Assembly: GCF_002266285.1 (NCBI RefSeq)
Contig: NZ_NPMS01000006.1
Span: forward strand, 124,001 to 188,000
Direction of reading: 5' to 3'
Origin: Virgibacillus indicus
Lineage (GTDB): Bacteria > Bacillota > Bacilli > Bacillales > Amphibacillaceae
DNA length: 64,000 nucleotides
Each line of letters starts with the position of its first letter. Position 1 is the first letter of the stretch. A program made the translations under genes and the position numbers. Under the pieces are notes generated by a model that saw only the letters and a program-made list of their open reading frames with translations, ran no database searches and was not told the origin of the DNA. Below are positions 45,282 to 54,470 of the stretch, piece after piece.

Positions 45282-46963
45282 CGATAAACCCAAATCTTCC
45301 AAGGCAAATCTTCTTTTACAAAACTTTCTTCAAATTCAAGGCCGTTCTCCTTATAATTTTCGATAGGAACCGCTGAAAAAATATAATCCCCGCCCAAATC
45401 CTTTAGTGCTTCGGTATCAATATTTAGGTTTTCAATCGCCTTATCACTGTTTTTCGTGAACATATAATTTTTGCCAAGTTCGTCAGTGTACATGTATAAT
45501 CTGCCGCCCCATGTATCAAAGTAGCTTTTAATCTCGGAATTTTTCTCCAGCTCTGGTGCGACAATCTCTCTGAACTTATGCTTATATTCCAATGGGAAGG
45601 AGTTATTATACGTATCCAGTGTGTGAAATCCATTGTACTGGGCAATTGTTGGATGCATGCCAATACTGACTATACGGTAATCGGATTGATCCTTGTCAAT
45701 AGATTCCTCAATTTCTTCAAAGAGCTCTTCTGCATAAAATTCTTTAAAGGTTGGTGTACCTATTTGACTGTATTTATTTTCTTCATTTAATACAAATACA
45801 TGGAAGCATTGCATTACGATTAATGCAATTGCAAGAACTTTCCCAAACCGCAGATGTTTCCAGAAGACCAACAATGCCAAGGCAAAGCAGATATACCAGA
45901 TAGCTGGATCAAAAAAGTGAACCCTGCTGAAATTGAATGTATTGACAACCATAATCTGATCCTTGATCACCCGCAAGCCTTCCCAGTACCAAAAAGCATA
46001 CCACAATGAAAGCACTGCATTTGCAAGGAAAAAAACAAGCAGCATTTTTGGTTTTAAATTCCGATAGGCAGCAACCAGAAAGGCGATCCCGACCACAGGG
46101 AGTATAACCGTTGTATGTACAGCCATATCGTGGGTATGTCCATTCACAAAATTATGCACAAATAAATCAAATGTCCCCGCAAGATCCTTGTGACCTAGGC
46201 TCAGTTCCTCCCGATGTGATGTAAAGCCTGAGTCAAAAAACATCGAAGAGATAAGCAAATAATTTTTGATTATATATATGGTCGTCATTAAAGCCAGACT
46301 TGTAAAAAATGTCCAGTTGCTCATTTTTTTCCTTATCCAGTCAATGATCCAAAGTACACCCATTACTCCAAGAAAGAAAACCATTGTCAGTACAAAATTG
46401 GAGAAAAAAGGGAAGATAGTCAGTACTGCCCAGTATCCTTTTGGGGTTTGCCTCCCAAACTTCCGGATTGTTAAAAAGACAAAAAGAATCAAAGGCAGGC
46501 CGGCGATTGACAGCATACCTGATGGCCAAAAAGGGAGCATGGCGAATGCAAGTGCTGCTCCGGCAGGAATCCAGTCAGGTTTTTCTGTTGGCAGGATAAA
46601 ATTTTTCAATAATAAATACATCCCGAAAAGAGCCGCAATGCGCATGATTGTCTGCCCGATTATATAGGCAGTCATTGGCTCATACATGATGTAAAGCCAA
46701 ACCATTGCATCAAGTCCAGAGGCTAGCGCACTTCTGGGCAGACCATTAATCACATTCGGGAGTGCTGTATCTGTCAGGGCGAAAATCTGTCCACTTTCAA
46801 CAAGCAGCTTATACCAGACAATATTGGAATCGAGATTGTCATGAACGCGGATATGTGTGTTCTCACCAAGGATATAATAGGGAAGCAAATACCCGATAAG
46901 AACAAGAAATCCCAAGAAAAAGTATTTATGCTTCATAAAATTTGTGTATCGTATTGACCACAT
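45272..46963 (-). CDS. Large multi-pass membrane protein, putative GT-C-type glycosyltransferase (YkoS-like)
   Basis: A 563-residue protein. The N-terminal hydrophobic segment (FLGFLVLIGYLLPYYIL) is followed by an acidic extracytoplasmic loop (RVHDNLDSN), then about ten further membrane spans to residue 400, and a soluble C-terminal domain of about 160 residues. This layout, with acidic residues in the first outer loop, is that of polyprenyl-phosphate-sugar-using GT-C transferases. It resembles Bacillus subtilis YkoS from memory. The start at 46963 overlaps the transaminase by 38 bases, behind AGAAGAGG. It is the likely final transferase that places the sugar on an external acceptor; unproven. 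Confidence 0.7.
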   Translation of the reverse strand: MWSIRYTNFMKHKYFFLGFLVLIGYLLPYYILGENTHIRVHDNLDSNIVWYKLLVESGQIFALTDTALPNVINGLPRSALASGLDAMVWLYIMYEPMTAYIIGQTIMRIAALFGMYLLLKNFILPTEKPDWIPAGAALAFAMLPFWPSGMLSIAGLPLILFVFLTIRKFGRQTPKGYWAVLTIFPFFSNFVLTMVFFLGVMGVLWIIDWIRKKMSNWTFFTSLALMTTIYIIKNYLLISSMFFDSGFTSHREELSLGHKDLAGTFDLFVHNFVNGHTHDMAVHTTVILPVVGIAFLVAAYRNLKPKMLLVFFLANAVLSLWYAFWYWEGLRVIKDQIMVVNTFNFSRVHFFDPAIWYICFALALLVFWKHLRFGKVLAIALIVMQCFHVFVLNEENKYSQIGTPTFKEFYAEELFEEIEESIDKDQSDYRIVSIGMHPTIAQYNGFHTLDTYNNSFPLEYKHKFREIVAPELEKNSEIKSYFDTWGGRLYMYTDELGKNYMFTKNSDKAIENLNIDTEALKDLGGDYIFSAVPIENYKENGLEFEESFVKEDLPWKIWVYRVG

Positions 46964-48068
46964 GATGGACTGCCTCTTCTCCTATTCGGTAATATATTGG
47001 CAAACGAACAATTCTTTTACTTCCAACGGTTGTAAACCGGTCACTGCCCGAAAACTTTCCAAATTTTCTTCCTGCATAAGCGGAATGAAGCGGCACATAA
47101 TGTGATACTGCCATAATCCCATTTTCATCAAGGAAATCGAGCAGCCCAGAACGTTCTTCCTCATCCTTTGTCTTTATATAAAACATATGACCATTGTGTA
47201 TGCATTCATCTGGAACAGAAGGCCCGGAAATTTTCCCAGCACCCACTAAGTCTTTGAGCCCTTCTTGGTAAAGTTTCCAGGTGCTCAAACGATCTTCATT
47301 TATTTCATCTGCATACCTTAGCTGAACAAAAAGATATGCAGCGTTGATTTCGCTTAATAAATAAGAGGAACCAATATCGCGCCAGGTGTATTTATCGACC
47401 CTGCCACGGATGAACTGGGATCGGTTCGTTCCTTTTTCCTGCAATATTTCCGCACGTTCAATGGAATCCTTGTCATTAATCAGAAGTGCTCCTCCTTCAC
47501 CACAGGAATAATTTTTTGTTTCATGAAAACTGATTGTGCCAAAATGGCCAATCGTACCAAGCGGCTGGTCCTTATAGGTGCTCATCAACCCTTGAGCCGC
47601 ATCCTCAATAACCCATATATTATTTTCTACTGCAATTTTCATGATTTCATCCATATCACAGGAGATTCCTGCATAATGAACAATGACAACAGCTTTTGTA
47701 TTTTCGGTTACAGCCGCTTCGATTTGAACAGGATCAATATTCATCGTATCCGGATTCACATCAACAAAACGCAATGCCGCACCGCGAAGTGCATAGGCAT
47801 TGGCTGTGGAAACAAAGGTATAGGATGGCAGAATCACCTCATCACCAGGAACTAGATCGATTAATAATGCAGTCATTTCGAGTGCTGCAGTACATGATGG
47901 GGTGAGTAGAGCCTTTTTGCAATTGAGATTATCCTCCAGCCATTTTGTGCATTTTTTCCCAAAAGGACCATTCCCGGAATGCTTATTCTGTCCTGTAATC
48001 ACCTTTTCGATTGCCTTTGCTTCCTCCCCAATAACACAGGGTTTATTAAAAGGAATCAAATTTATCAC
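46926..48068 (-). CDS. dTDP-4-amino-4,6-dideoxygalactose transaminase (WecE/RffA-like)
   Basis: A 380-residue DegT/DnrJ-type sugar transaminase. The match to E. coli WecE as remembered is strong throughout: IPFNKPCV at the start, LLTPSCTAALEMTALL, PGDEVILPSYTFVSTANAY, VHYAGISCDMD, the PLP Lys in SFHETKNYSCGEGGA, REKGTNRSQF-type KGTNRSQFIRG, and KYTWRDIGSSYL. It transfers an amino group from glutamate to dTDP-4-keto-6-deoxyglucose, giving dTDP-Fuc4N. It overlaps the flippase gene by four bases. GAGGTG lies upstream of its ATG. Confidence 0.9.
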   Translation of the reverse strand: MINLIPFNKPCVIGEEAKAIEKVITGQNKHSGNGPFGKKCTKWLEDNLNCKKALLTPSCTAALEMTALLIDLVPGDEVILPSYTFVSTANAYALRGAALRFVDVNPDTMNIDPVQIEAAVTENTKAVVIVHYAGISCDMDEIMKIAVENNIWVIEDAAQGLMSTYKDQPLGTIGHFGTISFHETKNYSCGEGGALLINDKDSIERAEILQEKGTNRSQFIRGRVDKYTWRDIGSSYLLSEINAAYLFVQLRYADEINEDRLSTWKLYQEGLKDLVGAGKISGPSVPDECIHNGHMFYIKTKDEEERSGLLDFLDENGIMAVSHYVPLHSAYAGRKFGKFSGSDRFTTVGSKRIVRLPIYYRIGEEAVHHVVNTIHKFYEA

Positions 48069-48421
48069 CTCATCACAATAATTCCTAATACAATCAGTGA
48101 AAAGCCGATAACTTTTTGCGTGGAAACCGGCTCACCAAATAAAAATGCCGAAAGTACAAACACAAGCACAAACGACAGGCTCATGAATGGATAGGCATAG
48201 CTGATATCAAATTTCGTCATGGCTGCCATCCAGGAGAGTGCTGCCAGGAATGCTGCAAGAAAGCCGGAAATGATCCATGGATTCAACAGCAGCTGGAGAA
48301 GAAATGTGAATTTTTCAATCCAGGTATCCGGCAATGCACCATATTGATCGATTTTCCATTTTAAAATTAATTGACCGTAAACGGTAAAAAATATTGTTCC
48401 GAAAATATAAAAATATCCCAT
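48065..48421 (-). CDS. Small four-span EamA/SMR-type transporter, ArnE-like flippase candidate
   Basis: A 118-residue protein with four membrane segments. The C-terminal half (YAYPFMSLSFVLVF, then GEPVSTQKVIG and IVLGIIVM) matches ArnE/ArnF, the undecaprenyl-phosphate-aminoarabinose flippase subunits; Gly-Gln near the N-terminus (TVYGQLILKWK) also fits. It would flip the polyprenyl-phosphate sugar across the membrane. Small size implies a dimer. It lies three bases after the acetyltransferase and overlaps the transaminase. Confidence 0.75.
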   Translation of the reverse strand: MGYFYIFGTIFFTVYGQLILKWKIDQYGALPDTWIEKFTFLLQLLLNPWIISGFLAAFLAALSWMAAMTKFDISYAYPFMSLSFVLVFVLSAFLFGEPVSTQKVIGFSLIVLGIIVMR

Positions 48422-48424
48422 CTA

Positions 48425-49111
48425 TTACACTCCAACCGGAAGGGAACCATTTAATTTATGATAAACATCGATGGTGCTTTTTAATCGAAACCCGAGAGAA
48501 ATAAATAAGTTGAGTGAAGCTACATTCGATGGGGAAATCGATGTTCTTAATTCATCATATCCTTGCTTGAATTGTTCCTCGACGCAGTGACTGGTGAAAG
48601 CTTTTGCCAGCCCTTTGCTTCTGTATTCCTTATTCATGCCAAGCAATAGAATTTTATCATCTTCATGGGCAAAAAAACCTGCCAGTTTTCCTTCATAATT
48701 CAGGGCAACAATCAAATCTTTTTCAATCAGATCACCTACCCAATTCATATACCGTCTATCGGCCATAAATGAAGGGATATTAAAATCACGGTGAAACCGT
48801 CCTGTAGAAAATGCCTCCTCCGCAATCTGAATTATTTCATCATGATCAAAATCCTGTGACAGGCTTATTCCTTCCCTTGAAAAAACTTGCAGGTTTTCTT
48901 TTTTGCAAACAGGCTCTGTTAAAGTGTCCACATAATAAAAACCATATTTCTTCAGCAATTCAGTATTGTCAAAGGGGTCTACCTTTAATGTGAAGTGGCC
49001 CTCCACCTCATTTGTTTGATGTAATGCTGCTTCGGTATGCTCTGTCAGTTCGTATGTTTCTACATGAAAATTCCGCTTATCCCAAGGCGTGGGCTCTAAA
49101 TAGTTTTCCAT
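48425..49111 (-). CDS. GNAT acetyltransferase, WecD-like (dTDP-Fuc4N N-acetyltransferase)
   Basis: A 228-residue two-part protein: a variable N-terminal domain containing LKKYGFYYVDT, then a GNAT domain. AFSTGRFHRDFNIPSF followed by YMNWVGDLI parallels the AFxxSRF...F/YxxWI block of E. coli WecD. The CoA loop is NKEYRSKGLAKAF, and TSISPSNVASLNLFISLGF closes the fold. It would acetylate the 4-amino group of dTDP-Fuc4N. ATG 49111 is preferred with GGAG before it; an upstream ATG at 49129 has none. It is the first gene after the intergenic repeat. Confidence 0.75.
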   Translation of the reverse strand: MENYLEPTPWDKRNFHVETYELTEHTEAALHQTNEVEGHFTLKVDPFDNTELLKKYGFYYVDTLTEPVCKKENLQVFSREGISLSQDFDHDEIIQIAEEAFSTGRFHRDFNIPSFMADRRYMNWVGDLIEKDLIVALNYEGKLAGFFAHEDDKILLLGMNKEYRSKGLAKAFTSHCVEEQFKQGYDELRTSISPSNVASLNLFISLGFRLKSTIDVYHKLNGSLPVGV

Positions 49112-49194
49112 CAAATCAGCTCCATTCATCTGTTTCTTCTTTCTCGAAATAAGGAATTATAAAATATCCAGCAACTTATTACTTGAACATTAAC

Positions 49195-49344
49195 AGCCAC
49201 GTCCAGCTCCAGCGCCCAGCAACTATCAAACTTCACACTCCTCCACTACGATAAGTCAACATCGGCTCGTACCTCACCGTGTTTCCTTTATCTCATTTCG
49301 GTGTGCTCCAGTTTGTACGTTGCTAACCGGGCACTTCCGCTTTT
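49195..49344 (-). repeat. Long-stem Bacillaceae-type intergenic repeat, copy B, overlapping a gene end
   Basis: On the minus strand it runs AAAAGCGGAAGTGCCCGGTT ... GAGATAAAGGAAACACGG ... AGCCGATGTTGACTTATCG ... GGGCGCTGGAGC, ending GACGTGGCT. It matches copy A at 43502-43711 without the internal insertion. About 70 bases of it are read as the last codons and stop of the glycosyltransferase gene. Confidence 0.85.
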
Positions 49345-50281
49345 GTATCTCCCCGGTTGTTTCCCGAATCAGGTAGAGCGGCCGGTTTTTCGTTTCATTA
49401 AATACTTTGCCAATATACAAACCGAGGATTCCAAAATTGCAAAACATTAAACCACCGATAAAAAAGATGGAAACCATTACACTGGTCCACCCCTGTACAG
49501 GCACATCGAGGAAAAAGTATCTTGCAATTAAATATAAACCATAAAGAAAGGAAAGACTTGCGATCAGAAATCCAAATTGAATTGACAGCCGCAGTGGTTT
49601 ATTCGATTGGGAGATAACTGCATCTGTTGCAAGGCTTATCAGTTTTTTTATATTATAGGATGTTTTACCTTCTTTGCGTTCATTATGTTCAATCGCTACA
49701 GTAGCTGTTTTATACCCCATCCATTGGATAAATAATGGGAAAAAGCGATTCTGCTCACGCATTTTTCTGAATCCATGAACGACTTTTCTGGCACTGATGC
49801 TGAAGTTAGCAACCGTATGGTCTGATTTACCCCCTGTGAAATAGTCGTAAACTCGGTAAAAAATACTAGAAGATTTTCGCTTGAGCCATTTATCCTGGCG
49901 CACTACCCGTTTTCCGAAAACCACTTCATATCCTTCCATTGCTTTTTTATACAATGTAGAAATTTCTTCGGGGCGGTCCTGCAGATCACAATCCATTACA
50001 ACGACCCAATCACCAAACGCATGATCAAGACCGGCAGTTATTGCATGATGCTGGCCGAAATTACGTGCAAGATCATATCCTTTAATCCGCGAATCCTCTG
50101 AACTCAATTGTTTGATCACTTCCCAGGCATCGTCCGGGCTTGCATCATTTACTAATATAATTTCCAGTTGGGCCGGGATTTGTTCAATTGTTGTTATAAT
50201 ACGGCTGCAAAGTTCCTTTAAACAGGTTTTGCAGCCGTAAACAGGAATAACGATTGAAATTAAGGGGTTGGAAGTTTCCAT
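49274..50281 (-). CDS. Polyprenyl-phosphate glycosyltransferase, family 2 (ArnC/GtrB/DPM1-like)
   Basis: A 335-residue GT2 enzyme. The catalytic domain has SIVIPVYG, LVNDASPDDAW, ARNFGQHHAITAGLDHA and the DxD-like MDCDLQDRPEE, with EHNERKEGKTSYN as acceptor motif. Two C-terminal membrane spans follow (about 230-300), the layout of enzymes that load a sugar from a nucleotide onto undecaprenyl phosphate. The start overlaps rmlB by 22 bases. The last 22 residues (KRKCPVSNVQTG onward) are encoded by intergenic repeat copy B. It is the likely carrier-loading enzyme of the locus. Confidence 0.88.
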   Translation of the reverse strand: METSNPLISIVIPVYGCKTCLKELCSRIITTIEQIPAQLEIILVNDASPDDAWEVIKQLSSEDSRIKGYDLARNFGQHHAITAGLDHAFGDWVVVMDCDLQDRPEEISTLYKKAMEGYEVVFGKRVVRQDKWLKRKSSSIFYRVYDYFTGGKSDHTVANFSISARKVVHGFRKMREQNRFFPLFIQWMGYKTATVAIEHNERKEGKTSYNIKKLISLATDAVISQSNKPLRLSIQFGFLIASLSFLYGLYLIARYFFLDVPVQGWTSVMVSIFFIGGLMFCNFGILGLYIGKVFNETKNRPLYLIRETTGEIQKRKCPVSNVQTGAHRNEIKETR

Positions 50282-51294
50282 TTATTCACATACCATTCTA
50301 CTGTTTTTCTAATTCCCGATGCTAAAGGTTCTGTTGCATCCCAGCCCAAATCTTTTCTTAGTTTTGTATCGTCAACTGCATATCTTCTGTCATGCCCAAG
50401 CCGGTCTTCTGTATAGGTGATCAGGTCTTTAAAGCTTGTTAACGAAAATTTCTCTTTTATGTCCGGCTCAATTTCATCAAGGATTTCACAGATTTTTTCT
50501 GCGATTTCAATATTAGTTTTTTCATTATTGCCCCCGATATTATATATTTCCTGAGGAGCAGCTCTATGATAGATTTGATCCAATGCAATGCAGTGATCAC
50601 CGACATAAAGCCAGTCGCGGATATTTTTCCCATCTCCATAGATTGGAATGGACTCGCCAGACAGGGCCTTTGAAATGATGGTAGGGATAAGCTTTTCCTC
50701 ATGCTGCCTTGGGCCATAGTTATTGGAGCTGCTTGAGATTACCACATTCATTTCATACGTATAGCCAAAGCTTTTAGCGAGCATATTTGCGCTTGCTTTT
50801 GATGCACTATAAGGATTACGAGGATCATAAGGTGTAGTTTCATTGAATTTCCCTGTTTCTCCAAGTGAGCCATATACTTCGTCTGTTGAAATTTGGTGAA
50901 AGCGTCTTTCGGTCAGGACACCTTTCTTTACCCAATCACTTCTTGCTGCCTGCAAAAGTACCATGGTGCCGAGGACATTCGATCTAACGAATTCCGTTGC
51001 ATCCTTTATTGATCTGTCAACATGTGATTCTGCAGCGAAATGGATGACTCCATCAATATTGTAATCATTGAAAATAGCCTTTATTAACTGTTCATCAGCA
51101 ATATCACCATGGATAAAATGATAGTTTTTCAGATTCTCTACTTCGTTTAAATTTTCCTTAGTACCTGCATATGTGAGCTTATCTACATTCAGCAGCAGTT
51201 TATCGGGATATTTTTTCATAAAATACGTAATAAAGTTTGAACCAATAAAGCCCGCTCCTCCTGTGACAAGTAAGGTTGGTTGATGTTTATTCAT
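50260..51294 (-). CDS. rmlB: dTDP-glucose 4,6-dehydratase
   Basis: A 344-residue short-chain dehydrogenase family enzyme. The NAD motif is [23 protein letters not shown] follows, the catalytic Thr-Asp-Glu is in ISTDEVYG, and YSASK holds the Tyr and Lys; [14 protein letters not shown] is also characteristic. It makes dTDP-4-keto-6-deoxyglucose from dTDP-glucose. It overlaps rmlA by eight bases. No rmlC or rmlD is present, so the product does not go to rhamnose here; the nearby transaminase is the expected next enzyme. Confidence 0.94.
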   Translation of the reverse strand: MNKHQPTLLVTGGAGFIGSNFITYFMKKYPDKLLLNVDKLTYAGTKENLNEVENLKNYHFIHGDIADEQLIKAIFNDYNIDGVIHFAAESHVDRSIKDATEFVRSNVLGTMVLLQAARSDWVKKGVLTERRFHQISTDEVYGSLGETGKFNETTPYDPRNPYSASKASANMLAKSFGYTYEMNVVISSSSNNYGPRQHEEKLIPTIISKALSGESIPIYGDGKNIRDWLYVGDHCIALDQIYHRAAPQEIYNIGGNNEKTNIEIAEKICEILDEIEPDIKEKFSLTSFKDLITYTEDRLGHDRRYAVDDTKLRKDLGWDATEPLASGIRKTVEWYVNKWKLPTP

Positions 51295-52219
51295 TTTCCA
51301 CCAGTCCCAGTATTGGATTTCTGTCTATGGATTCCCAATATTGCTGGTTATGTTCACGTTCAGCGATCTCCAGCAGATACTGTCCATAATCATTTTTCGC
51401 CATCGACATGCCTTTTTCATATATTGCATCTTTTGAGATGTAGCCCAAATAAAATGCTATCTCCTCCAGGCATGCCAGCTTGAAGCCCTGCCTCTGCTGT
51501 GTGATTTTTACAAACTCAGAAGCTTCGAATAAGGATTCATGTGTACCGGCATCCATCCAGGCAAAGCCTCTTCCAAGCAGTTCCACATCCAGCTGCCCAA
51601 ATTTCAAATATTGCTTGTTCAAATCGGTAATCTCCAGCTCACCTCTGGATGAAGGTTTGAGTTTCTTAGCAATGCTTACTGCTTTATGATCGTATATATA
51701 TAAGCCAGTAACGGCAAAATCAGATTTCGGATGCTCCGGTTTTTCCTCAAGGGAAACCACTTTTTGATTATGATCAAATTCAACGACACCGAATCTTCGT
51801 GCATCTTTTACCCGATAGCCAAATACTGTTGCATGCTTATGATTCTTAATAGCTTCACGGAATAATGTTGTAAACCCCTGACCGTAAAAAATATTATCAC
51901 CCAGCATTAATGCAACAGGTTCATTGTCAATGAAGTCTTCGGAAAGTGTGAGTGCCTCTGGTATTCCATTTGGATTCGACTGCTCACGGTAACTGATGGA
52001 AATTCCCAGGTCTGAACCATCGCCAAGCAACGCTTCAAATCGAGACTTATCCTCAGGTGTGCTGATAATCATAATTTCTTTAATCCCGCCAAGCATTAAA
52101 ACGGAGAGCGGATAATATATCATTGGTTTATCAAAAACGGCTAGTAAATGTTTATTTATGCTGTCAGTACTAGGTGATAATCTCGTACCACTTCCTCCAG
52201 CAAGAATAATTCCTTTCAT
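51287..52219 (-). CDS. rmlA: Glucose-1-phosphate thymidylyltransferase
   Basis: A 310-residue nucleotidyltransferase. [14 protein letters not shown] at the N-terminus, [29 protein letters not shown] (metal-binding Asp), [20 protein letters not shown] and [13 protein letters not shown] are all present. The activator loop reads [16 protein letters not shown] in place of the more usual LTxxxSKQLLPVYDKP. It forms dTDP-glucose, the first step of the locus. ATG 52219 is preferred, following GGGGTGA; a GTG at 52228 lies inside that RBS. Confidence 0.92.
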   Translation of the reverse strand: MKGIILAGGSGTRLSPSTDSINKHLLAVFDKPMIYYPLSVLMLGGIKEIMIISTPEDKSRFEALLGDGSDLGISISYREQSNPNGIPEALTLSEDFIDNEPVALMLGDNIFYGQGFTTLFREAIKNHKHATVFGYRVKDARRFGVVEFDHNQKVVSLEEKPEHPKSDFAVTGLYIYDHKAVSIAKKLKPSSRGELEITDLNKQYLKFGQLDVELLGRGFAWMDAGTHESLFEASEFVKITQQRQGFKLACLEEIAFYLGYISKDAIYEKGMSMAKNDYGQYLLEIAEREHNQQYWESIDRNPILGLVENE

Positions 52220-52432
52220 TTGCTTCACCCCGTTTTCGGAGTACTTTAAATATACTCCGGATTTTGTTGGAATTTTATTGTAACCTATAAACTATGTTAC
52301 CCGCTTTTGCGCAGGAGATATCTTACAATCGTATTTCAATTTTATTTCATGTGGAAGGGGAGGGGAGAGGGTGACAGGATTTCATATTTGGGGAAAACTA
52401 CCATCTGTCCGAGACCGGGGATATCCGTTCAC

Positions 52433-52463
52433 AAAAAACCCGAACCACTTAAGGTTCGGGTAA
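52433..52463 (-). terminator. Terminator of the minus-strand acyl-CoA dehydrogenase
   Basis: On the minus strand ACCCGAACC-ttaagt-GGTTCGGGTTTTTT: a perfect 9-bp stem with a T-run. Confidence 0.88.
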
Positions 52464-52490
52464 TGAATTTTTATGAATGAAATCTATCCA

Positions 52491-53645
52491 TTAATCTCTA
52501 TCCTCAATACTTTTCCCGGCCAGCTGCATTATTGTCATGTCATCCATCGGCGGGTTATGAAGGCCTGCCCGCACATCACGGTAATAGCGCTGCAGTGGAT
52601 TTTTTCTTGACAGACTCCGAGCGCCAGCAACACGCATGGCTAGATCAACTGCTTCTACCGCTTTATTCACAACAGAAAGCTTCGCTGCGCCCAACTCAGT
52701 TTTCATCGATTGCCTTATTTCTTTACTGCTTTCATCCAATTTTTTTGCAACACTATAGAGGAAGTTTTCACTTTCCATAAGCAGCAGCTCGATTTCACCA
52801 AGTTTTTGCCTGACATTTGGCAATTCTGAGATGGTTCCCTTAATGCTGTTCGGCGAGTAGGTTGTGGCAAAGTCAACTGCATACCGCTGAGCTGCCCGTG
52901 CGATTCCGAGATAACATGCGGGAATATGCAATAACCATCCAGCGGCAGGTTTGTTTCCAGGTGTTAGATATTCAACGAGATTATCCTTTTCAACTCGTAC
53001 ATTTTCAAGCACAAGATCATGACTTCCGGTTGCCCGCATTGCAATGGAATCCCAGGTTTCATCGACTGTCACACCGGCAAGCTTTCGTTTTATGAGAAAA
53101 TTTCCTACTTGATCTGTCCCATCAATACCGGCACTTACTACAAAATAATCTAAAATTGGAGCGAGTGTAGTAAACGTTTTCCGTCCATTTAAAATCCAAC
53201 CGTTATCTTCCTCTCTGGCTGTGGTTTCCGGTTTTCCACCACGCGTTGGACTCCCGGTTGCAGGTTCAGATGCTGCATTATTTAAGAGTGCACCATTATT
53301 TATTACATCAGCTGCAAATGCTTTGTATTTTTCATCAGGCCATACTTGATTTTCACCAAGATATTTCGTTATTCCCATATGCCATCCGACGGAAAGGGCT
53401 GTCGACCCATCGGCCATTGCTATCGTTTCCTGTAATTTCAGCAGTTCATATAGAGATATGCCCAGACCTCCATATTTTTTTGGCACCGTTAAAGCAGGAT
53501 AGCCAATCGCTTTTAATTCCTTAAAATTATCAAAAGGAAAGGATCCTTCCTCATCATGTTTTTCTGCCCTGTCCCTAAAAGGTTTTACAGTCTTCTTCAT
53601 TAATTCGATACGATCCTCTGTATTTTTAAGCTCATGAAGTTTCAT
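52491..53645 (-). CDS. Acyl-CoA dehydrogenase family protein (YdbM-like)
   Basis: A 384-residue flavoprotein with the acyl-CoA dehydrogenase fold: YPALTVPKKYGGLGIS, NNAASEPATGSPTRGG, DSIAMRATGSHDLVLENV and a C-terminal RYYRDVRAG. The catalytic Glu block EGTxEIQ of standard enzymes is absent: the region reads RYYRDVRAGLHNPPMDD, so chemistry may differ, as in the DszC/YdbM-like branch. AAAGGAGG lies before the start. It is a single gene, unrelated in position to the operon at 15-21 kb. Substrate unknown. Confidence 0.82.
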   Translation of the reverse strand: MKLHELKNTEDRIELMKKTVKPFRDRAEKHDEEGSFPFDNFKELKAIGYPALTVPKKYGGLGISLYELLKLQETIAMADGSTALSVGWHMGITKYLGENQVWPDEKYKAFAADVINNGALLNNAASEPATGSPTRGGKPETTAREEDNGWILNGRKTFTTLAPILDYFVVSAGIDGTDQVGNFLIKRKLAGVTVDETWDSIAMRATGSHDLVLENVRVEKDNLVEYLTPGNKPAAGWLLHIPACYLGIARAAQRYAVDFATTYSPNSIKGTISELPNVRQKLGEIELLLMESENFLYSVAKKLDESSKEIRQSMKTELGAAKLSVVNKAVEAVDLAMRVAGARSLSRKNPLQRYYRDVRAGLHNPPMDDMTIMQLAGKSIEDRD

Positions 53646-54470
53646 TAAAAGTCCTCCTTTAAATAATTCTTATAAAAACAGTCGGGTTTCTATCTAATAT
53701 TATTTCACTACAACAGGAAAAGTTCAATTTTTATAATTTTTTATAATTTTTTTCTATATTAAATGAAAAAATTCTAAGTCTAAATACCCGACAAAATTCA
53801 ACATGAACTATTCCAGGAAACCATTGATTTTTAAGCGTTTTAATACAATTCAGTCGACATTTGGGGTTAAAAAAGAATCAGTAAAACGACAATTGATAGA
53901 AAATAATACCTATGAAATATCAAAAAACGTATTGCTTTTTTAAAATTATTCACTTATAATCACTATTAATATTAAGTTTGTATTACGATTTATTTTCGGA
54001 AAATGCAAAACAATTACAACAATACGATTTCCGAAGCAGTAATCGAACTGATAAGAAAGTAGCAGAACCGCGAAATGAGAGAACAACTGGTATAACTAAC
54101 ATGAGAATATTAACGACATTTCATTATAATTTAAATTTTCAGAAAAAATAGAAAAACCATTATTCTAAAACTACTAGAATAAAGGTTTTAATAGAATTAT
54201 AAATTTAAAAAGCATCCTACATATACTAAAGGTCGTTTTATATTTACATTAAATTATCAGAACGTTCGCCCGATATTTAAAATTGTAATTTTAAAATTGG
54301 TAAACATTTGCCTAAGCACAATACTTGCTTGAGAAGGTGAAGTTTTATTAGGACGAACGTTTTTCTTCATGGAACTATTCCAGTTTAAAGAACTGTTCCC
54401 TGCTTTCATCCTCCTTTGAGAGGGGAAATCTCATAACCTACAGAAATAAAACATGCTAGGGGGATTAACT
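53646..54470. other. 825-base AT-rich non-coding region with several inverted repeats
   Basis: No credible gene. Three structures stand out: TTCGGAAA (53995-54002) with TTTCCGAA (54028-54035); AAAACCATTATTCTA (54153) with TAGAATAAAGGTTTT (to 54189), one mismatch; and TTTAAAATT-gt-AATTTTAAA (54276-54295), a possible operator. GAACGTTC occurs near 54262. The promoter of the downstream oligopeptide operon must lie here, but I cannot place it with confidence. Confidence 0.6.

Noticed and set aside
50260-52219. dTDP-rhamnose pathway
   Set aside because: Only rmlA and rmlB are present; no epimerase or reductase, and a WecE-like transaminase follows.
54255-54275. SOS (LexA) box at GAACGTTC
   Set aside because: The Bacillus box needs CGAAC-4-GTTCG spacing; here the halves abut without it.
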